A stretch of DNA of 64,000 bases, from contig CANCDR010000005.1 in the NCBI GenBank assembly GCA_947374865.1, positions 1 to 64,000 of the forward strand, written 5' to 3'. This stretch comes from Oxalobacteraceae bacterium. Lineage in GTDB: Bacteria; Pseudomonadota; Gammaproteobacteria; Burkholderiales; Burkholderiaceae_D. Under the pieces are notes generated by a model. It saw only the letters and a list, made by a program, of their open reading frames with translations. It made no database searches and was not told the origin of the DNA. Below are positions 58,554-64,000 of this stretch, piece by piece. The position numbers were made by a program, and so were the translations under genes. Position 1 is the stretch's first letter. Every line of letters starts with the position of its first letter.

Positions 58554-59390
58554 CTAACGCGAGCAAGGCTGCGCCATCATCGCCGCACACTTGGATGCCG
58601 ATGGCAGCGGTGTGGTGAGCACATCCAGCATGGCGGCGGTTTCGGCGTCCGGTGCACCATCAAATTTAGCTTGCCGATATTTCATCTGAAAGGCGGCGAT
58701 GACGTTGGTGGTTTCCTTATCCAGCTGACCGTTTTGCGGCACCTGATAACCGACGCTGGCAAGCCGGCTTTGCAGCCACAGCGTATCGGGCATAGTGAGC
58801 ATAAATTCGCTTTGCTTTTGCGCCACGCGTGCGGCATCCGGCCACAGGATCAGACCCTTGTCTGCCAGCCGCTTCCAGGGAAACAGGGGGCCCGGATCCG
58901 TCTTTCGCTGGGGCGCGATGTCGCTGTGACCGACCACGTTTTCAGGGGCAATCTGATTGCGCTTGATGATGTCTTCGGCCAGCTGCACGACAGTGTCGAT
59001 CTGTTTGTCGTCGTAGGGAATATAGACCCGGCCTGCAGGCGTGTCTTTGAAGCCTTCGTTGACAATTTCAATGCCGACTGAGCTGTAATTAAGATTGGTG
59101 TGGCCGCGCCAGAACGATAAGCCGGCATGATACGAACGACGTTGTTCATCGACCAGGCCGAAAATTTTGCCGGTCTTGTCCTGCACCAGATAATGGCTTG
59201 AAACGGCTTGCTGGGTAAGGATTTTGAGTGAACCATCAAAAGGCACGGCGGTGTAATGAATCACCAGAAAACGTACCCGACTGTCCTGACTGAGCGCGCT
59301 ATAGGATTTGTCGATCTGTGGGCCGGCAGCACAGCCTGCCAACAGGCTGACCAGCAGGGTGAGAATAAACATCAGGGAACGACGTTGCAT
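58554..59390 (-). CDS. amiD: N-acetylmuramoyl-L-alanine amidase AmiD, lipoprotein
   Basis: A 278-residue lipoprotein. ATG 59390 replaces an in-frame TTG at 59402. The lipobox LLAGC places the lipidated residue at Cys20; Ala at +2 predicts outer-membrane sorting. The amidase_2 domain has zinc ligands His45 (VIHYTA), His155 (VVGHSDIAP) and Asp165 (KTDPG), spaced as in E. coli AmiD. A C-terminal peptidoglycan-binding_1 domain occupies about 195-255 (LQSRLASVGYQVPQNGQLD). It cuts the amide between MurNAc or anhydro-MurNAc and L-Ala in the periplasm, freeing peptide and sugar. Confidence 0.95.
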   Translation of the reverse strand: MQRRSLMFILTLLVSLLAGCAAGPQIDKSYSALSQDSRVRFLVIHYTAVPFDGSLKILTQQAVSSHYLVQDKTGKIFGLVDEQRRSYHAGLSFWRGHTNLNYSSVGIEIVNEGFKDTPAGRVYIPYDDKQIDTVVQLAEDIIKRNQIAPENVVGHSDIAPQRKTDPGPLFPWKRLADKGLILWPDAARVAQKQSEFMLTMPDTLWLQSRLASVGYQVPQNGQLDKETTNVIAAFQMKYRQAKFDGAPDAETAAMLDVLTTPLPSASKCAAMMAQPCSR

Positions 59391-59422
59391 GAAATGGTCC
59401 AATCTTTAAGGCGAATAAATGT

Positions 59423-60352
59423 TCAAATTGAGCGCGTGGTGGCTTTTTGTAGCGCCCAGCGCGCGGCTGCATGATGCGCTTGATTCTCTCGAATGGCTAG
59501 ACTGACCTGATCACCCAGGCTGGCGCGAAAGTGGACTTCAATCAGCGCATGCAGTGTCGCTGCACGGCCGGTAAGAATAACAGGACGATCACCAAAGCGC
59601 GTTATGAGTACCTGTGCCAGGCGCGCCAGTTCAATACCGGCCTGCTGAAAAATCTGCTGCGCGCGCGGATCCGAATCGGCAGATTCCGCCACCGCCAAGG
59701 CCAGCATACCCAACTCACCTCGTCCGGCGGTCTGCATGAATTGTCGCGAGGCGGCCCAGTCGCTGCCACCAACACGGGCCAACACCGCCTGCCCCATCGG
59801 CGAATGACGCGCACTGCCGGGCGCCACATCTTCCATGCGCCAGATGGCGCGCAGGGCCTGACAGGTAATCCATACTGCACTGCCAGCATCGTCGAGTAAA
59901 TGACCACGTCCGCCGGCACGATGAAATGCCCCCTCGGCGTCGATAAACGCCGCGATCGAGCCAGAGCCGGCATACACCAGATAGCCCTCACCGGGCGCAA
60001 AGGCAGCACGATAAGCGATCTCCAGATCATTCGATAAATGAACGGCCGACGGAGTGACCGAGAAGGCCTGCGCCAGCATGTCGCGCAGGGCGCCATCGTC
60101 AGCACCAAAACCCGTCAAGCCGGCGTGCAGACTGTCGATGCTGAGGGCGGGTAGCTGAGCTGATAACTGAGCTGATAACTGAGCCGCTATTTGCGACCAC
60201 ACCGCGCGCAAGCCTTGCTGTCCTTCGAGGCTGTGCATCTGCAAGGCGCTGCATCCACTAGCAGCACCTTCGGCAACGACGTTCGCACTTGCATCGACCA
60301 AGGCCCAACGCGTTCGGCTACCGCCGGCATCGATACCCAGCGCGTGCATCAT
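59423..60352 (-). CDS. BadF/BadG-family amino-sugar kinase (NagK/MurK-like)
   Basis: A 309-residue ASKHA-fold kinase. The start at 60352 (MMHALGIDAGG) puts the phosphate-1 loop GIDAGGSRTRWALVD at the N-terminus, as the family requires. Other motifs are ALHAGLTGFG-like, LSNDLEIAYRAAF, VYAGSGSIAAF (phosphate-2) and GHLLDDAGSAVWI. The family includes GlcNAc kinase and the clostridial MurNAc/GlcNAc kinase MurK. Given murQ in the locus, phosphorylation of MurNAc to the MurQ substrate is the attractive inference; GlcNAc or glucosamine are alternatives. It heads the run kinase-amiD-ddpX-symporter-amidase and its start is overlapped by a 9-codon upstream frame. Confidence 0.85.
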   Translation of the reverse strand: MMHALGIDAGGSRTRWALVDASANVVAEGAASGCSALQMHSLEGQQGLRAVWSQIAAQLSAQLSAQLPALSIDSLHAGLTGFGADDGALRDMLAQAFSVTPSAVHLSNDLEIAYRAAFAPGEGYLVYAGSGSIAAFIDAEGAFHRAGGRGHLLDDAGSAVWITCQALRAIWRMEDVAPGSARHSPMGQAVLARVGGSDWAASRQFMQTAGRGELGMLALAVAESADSDPRAQQIFQQAGIELARLAQVLITRFGDRPVILTGRAATLHALIEVHFRASLGDQVSLAIRENQAHHAAARWALQKATTRSI

Positions 60353-60378
60353 GCTTGCTGCATCCTGTCTGTGCTCAT
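60349..60378 (-). other. Possible 9-codon leader ORF coupled to the kinase start
   Basis: ATG 60378 opens a frame for MSTDRMQQA that ends at a TGA (60349-60351) lying across the tandem ATGATG of the kinase start. GGAG sits 8 bases before this ATG, a better ribosome-binding site than the one ahead of the kinase itself. It may feed ribosomes to the kinase by stop-start coupling. Confidence 0.35.
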
Positions 60379-60430
60379 GACCATTTCTCCGAAAAAGCCC
60401 TGCGAAACGCATATTGTAGACATAAAGCAA

Positions 60431-60714
60431 CAGTTTAGTCCCAGGGACTGAATCGCTATTGTAAGCAACAAATTGTGCCTACCAGCGCCCATCTGCGGCG
60501 AAAGCGCGCCATTTAGCGCTGAAATCAGGTCATCGCGCTAAAAAATTATAATTTAGCAAAGAATTTTATTTGGCAAGTAATTTCACATGCACAATCCCCG
60601 ACCTCGCTATACTGTTGTTTCCTTGGGGAAATCAAGCCCAATGTCATGCAGTCAACCGTACCCGGTGTGCCGCAAGGCGCATCACAAAAATTGAACTAAT
60701 AGGGAGAGTACGTC
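60431..60714. other. Divergent control region between the kinase run and the second TonB receptor
   Basis: About 280 non-coding bases. Notable are GCTAAA and TTTAGC half-sites around an AT core containing TATAAT (60547-60552), and a TATACT near 60610 without a well-placed -35. The near-palindrome could be an operator shared by both divergent transcripts. No small gene is seen. Confidence 0.4.
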
Positions 60715-63534
60715 GTGAAATTAAAAACATTAGTGCAAGCAATTGCCCTGATCGGCTTTGCCGCACCTGCCTTTGCGCAGGAAGCCAAGCCGCTCGAGAA
60801 GGTAGAAATTACCGGTAGTAGCATCAAGCGTATTCAGGTAGAAGGCGCCTTGCCTGTGCAAGTCATTTCGCGCGCCGAAATCGACCGCCAGGGTATCGTC
60901 ACCGCCGAGCAGCTGATCGCCAGCCTCAACAGCAATGGTAGCGGCCCTGATAATCTGGCCAGTAACGCCGACGTCATCAGTGGCGCCAAGCGCGGCACAA
61001 ACGGTGCTTCTTCTGCCAACCTGCGCGGCCAGGGTGCTGACAGCACGCTGGTACTGCTCAACGGTCGCCGCATTGCGACTTATGGCCTGAACGGTCAGGC
61101 AGTTGATCTGAACTCGATCCCGATGGCGGCGGTTCAACGTGTTGAGGTACTCAAGGACGGCGCCTCCGCGATCTACGGTACTGATGCGATCGGTGGCGTG
61201 ATTAACTTTATTTTGCGCAGTAACTTTACGGGCTTAGAAGCGAGCGCGTTCAATGATATGACCGAACAAGGTGGCGGTAATATCGCCCGCGTTTCTGTCG
61301 TCGGCGGCACAGGTGATCTGGAAAAAGATGGCAAAAATCTGCTGTTTACGTTTTCCCGCAGCGAGAACAAAGCCTTGCGCGGCGACCAACGCAGCTTCGT
61401 CAATACCTTCCAGCCTAACCGTGGCCTGTCAGTCGATACCCGCGGCACGCCTTACGCGACTGTTTTTGCCACCACGGTCGGTGCCAGCGCGTTGAGTAAG
61501 ACCGGTACTGGTCCGATTCAACCTGGCACCACTGTGGCAATGAACGGCATCAATACGCTGGACCTACCTGGTCAAGCAGGCTGTAGCTCGGTTCCTGGCC
61601 AGTCGGCCTACGACGAAGTGCTGTGGGCATCGCCTGCAGCGAAATGGGGTTGCGCCTGGGATACCGGCCGCGCGGCAGTATTGCAGCAGCCTGTGACGAA
61701 TACCAACTTCGTTGCCCGTGCGCTGATCAAGATGGATGCCCATCAGATCACGGCCGAAGCAGTCGGCTCACGAGTGGAATCGCAAAAGTCGTTTTCACCT
61801 AACCAGATTTCACCAAGCGCGACTAATTTCCCAGTCAGCTCATGGTATCCAAGCACTGGATCGGCTTACAACAGTGTGTTTAATTCGCTGGTCGCCGTAT
61901 TTCCAACGATCGAAGCCAACCGTGGTTTGCCCATCGCCTACCGCTGGCGTTGTATGCCTTGCGGAAATCGCGAGATTGAAACTTCTGCTACCAGCGGTCG
62001 TTTATTACTGGCCGCCGATGGTCCGTTGGGTAGCTGGGATTACAAGGTCGGCGTTTCGCAAGCCTTTAGTCAAGCTGAGTCCAAACTGGGCAATGGTTAC
62101 TTCTACCGCGATGCCTTCATCTCGGCACTGGGTACCGGCATCATCAATCCCTTCAGCGCTGATGGTAAGCAAACGCAGGCGGCGATGGATTTGATCGCCA
62201 ATACTTCTGCCAAAGGCGTGGTTCTGTACGGCGGCAAGAATACTGTCACCCAGCTCGACAGCTCTGCTTCCGGCGAATTATTCAAGCTGCCAGCTGGTAC
62301 TGCCATGGGCGCGGTCGGCTTCGATTTGCGCAAGGAAGAGTACACATTCAATGGCGATCAACGTGCTGCAACTGCGCGTCCGGTAGTCTACAACGCACCG
62401 TTTGATGATGCGAACGCCTTGGCCCCTGTCAGCCGTTCTATCGCGGCCTTGTACGCCGAGGTGTTGCTGCCGATAGCGAAGAACTTTGATGTGACCGTCG
62501 CCGCCCGCCGCGATCGTTACACAGGTTTTGGTGCCAGCACCAATCCTAAGGTGTCCTTCCGTTACACGCCACTAGATCAGGTGCTCTTGCGCGGCTCTTA
62601 CAACACAGCGTTCCGGGTACCGAACTTTAACCAGCTGTTTTATGGCGTGACCGAGTCCCCTTATGTTGGTAAGGATCTGGTTGATCCGGGCAAGTGCGCA
62701 ACGCTCAAGGTCGATACGACCAAAGCGGGTTGCGAATCGATCACACCGAACACGCTGACCGGCGGCAAATCAACGCTGCAGCCAGAAACAGCCAAGCAAA
62801 GTTCAATCGGTATCGTTATTCAGCCGATGAAAAACTTTAATGCCAGCCTGGATTACTGGAGCATCACGCGTGAGAACACCATCGACAGCATTCCGCTGTC
62901 GACACTGCTGGCGAACTATGCGCTGTTCAAGGATAACTTCATCCGTGACGCCAGCGGTACCCTGGTGCAGATCGACCAGCGTTGGGTCAATGCCGGCGGT
63001 AGTCTGACGCGTGGCCTGGAACTCAACGCCAATGGCAGCGGTAAGCTCATGAGCGGTGCCTGGGCAGCTGGTATGGATGGTTCCTACCTGTTGGAAAAGA
63101 AAAGTCGTTCCTTGCCTGGCCAGCCTTATGGTCCAAGCTTAGTCGGCGTCTTCTCTCCTGTGGGCGATCTTGGTCTGCGCTGGAAGCACACTGCTTACTT
63201 CAACTTCAAGCAAGGCGACTGGAGCACCACGCTCACACAAATCTATCGCGCTGGTTACACTGACCAGGTCTTGCCTGGCGTTGCCAACGGCTCGGTCGTG
63301 CCATCGAACTGGAAGTCCGATGTTGATGCGTATTCCACCTTCAATATCAGCACAGCTTACAGCGGCTTCAAGGGCTTCACCGTCATTGCCGGCATCAAGA
63401 ACATCCTCAATACCGACCCACCATTTGCCGTCACTTACGACAGCAATACAGGTGGCGGCAGTTCATGGGAACCACGCGTAGCAGATCCACGCGGCCGTTC
63501 CTACACGATGATGGTCAATTACAAGTTCCAGTAA
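60715..63534 (+). CDS. TonB-dependent outer-membrane receptor (second copy)
   Basis: A 939-residue receptor. It starts at GTG 60715 with GGGAG about 10 bases upstream; the short signal peptide ends at PAFAQ (about residue 22). The mature N-terminus holds the TonB-box-like KVEITGSSIKR shared with the receptor at 6297. The plug follows (LVLLNGRRIATYG, VEVLKDGASAIYGTDAIGGVINFIL), then the barrel with NTAFRVPNF and a C-terminal strand ending MMVNYKFQ. It stands head to head with the kinase-amiD-ddpX operon and is followed, beyond a terminator, by an LD-carboxypeptidase. Uptake of muropeptides or wall peptides is therefore the favoured, unproven role. Confidence 0.93.
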   Translation: MKLKTLVQAIALIGFAAPAFAQEAKPLEKVEITGSSIKRIQVEGALPVQVISRAEIDRQGIVTAEQLIASLNSNGSGPDNLASNADVISGAKRGTNGASSANLRGQGADSTLVLLNGRRIATYGLNGQAVDLNSIPMAAVQRVEVLKDGASAIYGTDAIGGVINFILRSNFTGLEASAFNDMTEQGGGNIARVSVVGGTGDLEKDGKNLLFTFSRSENKALRGDQRSFVNTFQPNRGLSVDTRGTPYATVFATTVGASALSKTGTGPIQPGTTVAMNGINTLDLPGQAGCSSVPGQSAYDEVLWASPAAKWGCAWDTGRAAVLQQPVTNTNFVARALIKMDAHQITAEAVGSRVESQKSFSPNQISPSATNFPVSSWYPSTGSAYNSVFNSLVAVFPTIEANRGLPIAYRWRCMPCGNREIETSATSGRLLLAADGPLGSWDYKVGVSQAFSQAESKLGNGYFYRDAFISALGTGIINPFSADGKQTQAAMDLIANTSAKGVVLYGGKNTVTQLDSSASGELFKLPAGTAMGAVGFDLRKEEYTFNGDQRAATARPVVYNAPFDDANALAPVSRSIAALYAEVLLPIAKNFDVTVAARRDRYTGFGASTNPKVSFRYTPLDQVLLRGSYNTAFRVPNFNQLFYGVTESPYVGKDLVDPGKCATLKVDTTKAGCESITPNTLTGGKSTLQPETAKQSSIGIVIQPMKNFNASLDYWSITRENTIDSIPLSTLLANYALFKDNFIRDASGTLVQIDQRWVNAGGSLTRGLELNANGSGKLMSGAWAAGMDGSYLLEKKSRSLPGQPYGPSLVGVFSPVGDLGLRWKHTAYFNFKQGDWSTTLTQIYRAGYTDQVLPGVANGSVVPSNWKSDVDAYSTFNISTAYSGFKGFTVIAGIKNILNTDPPFAVTYDSNTGGGSSWEPRVADPRGRSYTMMVNYKFQ

Positions 63535-63556
63535 TTGCCAGGCGTTTTTGTATGAC

Positions 63557-63587
63557 GAAACAGGGCGCGCGTCGCCCTGTTTTTTTG
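63557..63587 (+). terminator. Rho-independent terminator after the second TonB receptor
   Basis: The stem ACAGGGCG / CGCCCTGT (63560-63567 with 63573-63580, loop CGCGT) is followed by a run of six T. It lies 23 bases before the ldcA ATG, so ldcA depends on read-through or its own promoter. Confidence 0.88.
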
Positions 63588-63609
63588 TCTGTCGTTTTGG
63601 AGAACAGGT

Positions 63610-64000
63610 ATGTCAGCACCATTATTAAAACAACTTAGCCGTCGCTCCTTTGGCAAATTATTAGCCGCTGGTGCCGCAGGTAGCAGTCTGCCTGTAGCGG
63701 CAGCCGCCACGGGTGCATCGCCCGCGGTACGCAAGAGTCGTGAGCCAAAACTTATCAAACCGAATCGTTTGCATGAGGGTGATCTGGTCGGCCTGATCAC
63801 GCCCAGTGGTCATGTAGATGATGAGAAGATAGAGAAAAGTATTCGTAATCTGGAATCGCTGGGTCTGCGCGTTAAGACCGGCAAATACATTCGCGAGCTA
63901 CGCGGTAATTACGCCGGTACGGTGACGCAGCGGCTGGAAGATCTGCATGCCATGTTTGCCGACCGTGAGGTCAAGGCCGTATGGGCGGCCACTGGCGGCT
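63610..64000 (+). CDS. ldcA: Muramoyltetrapeptide LD-carboxypeptidase (S66 family), N-terminal part
   Basis: The window ends after about 130 codons. GGAG precedes the ATG. The N-terminus has a twin-arginine-type signal (SRRSFGKLLAAGAAGSSLPV), unusual because E. coli LdcA is cytoplasmic. The S66 fold then begins with LHEGDLVGLITPSGHVDDEKI, NLESLGLRVKTGKY and RLEDLHAMFADREVKAVWAATGG, which leads to the Gly-rich segment next to the nucleophile; the catalytic Ser-Glu-His lie outside the window. It removes the terminal D-Ala from tetrapeptide stems at the L-D bond. An exported form would work on peptides entering the periplasm. Confidence 0.88.
   Translation, partial: MSAPLLKQLSRRSFGKLLAAGAAGSSLPVAAAATGASPAVRKSREPKLIKPNRLHEGDLVGLITPSGHVDDEKIEKSIRNLESLGLRVKTGKYIRELRGNYAGTVTQRLEDLHAMFADREVKAVWAATGG

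Overview
The window looks like chromosome of a Gram-negative betaproteobacterium, most likely Burkholderiales/Oxalobacteraceae (an Undibacterium-like organism is my guess). This rests on a dcw operon start (mraZ-rsmH-ftsL-ftsI), a minC-minD-minE operon, a bacterial type A-like rnpB, two large TonB-dependent receptors and many periplasmic enzymes. No plasmid, phage, CRISPR, tRNA or rRNA signature was seen.

Region 1 (1-2.3 kb, minus strand) is the head of the dcw cell-division cluster. It has a readable mraZ promoter, a 10-base-phased MraZ operator and, upstream, an 8-copy 12-base tandem repeat. Region 2 (2.3-6 kb, minus) is a three-component NitT/TauT-type ABC importer followed by a carboxymuconolactone-decarboxylase-family protein, with rnpB upstream. 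Region 3 (6.3-15.8 kb) is a peptide/protein-use group: a TonB-dependent receptor, a secreted M28 metallopeptidase and a DUF3034 protein on the plus strand, facing two tandem paralogous M13 (neprilysin/PepO-like) metallopeptidases on the minus strand.

Region 4 (15.8-39.9 kb) is one 23.7 kb gene for a 7,898-residue protein. From the N-terminus it has duplicated cadherin-like modules, three Ig-like domains, then thousands of residues of autotransporter-associated beta-strand repeats with an embedded PA14 domain. It has no recognisable signal peptide, autotransporter barrel, RTX tail or PEP-CTERM. Two matching 62-base palindromes bracket the gene, and base composition changes inside it near 31 kb. 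Region 5 (39.9-41.8 kb) is minCDE.

Region 6 (42-64 kb) is dense in peptidoglycan breakdown and recycling genes. One minus-strand run is an oligopeptide-binding protein, MurQ, an AmpG-like permease, NagX and a GHL10-type lipoprotein glycosidase. The plus strand carries PBP4 (DacB) and an alpha-amino-acid-ester-hydrolase-like S15 enzyme. A second minus-strand run is a BadF-type sugar kinase, AmiD, a VanX/DdpX D-Ala-D-Ala dipeptidase, a sodium:solute symporter and an exported amidase. Divergent from that run are a second TonB-dependent receptor and an LD-carboxypeptidase (cut by the window end). Together they read as a candidate muropeptide-scavenging locus: outer-membrane uptake, periplasmic trimming of peptide and sugar, inner-membrane import, and MurNAc-6-phosphate conversion in the cytoplasm. 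The grouping is seen in the sequence; a role for the receptor in muropeptide uptake is inference.
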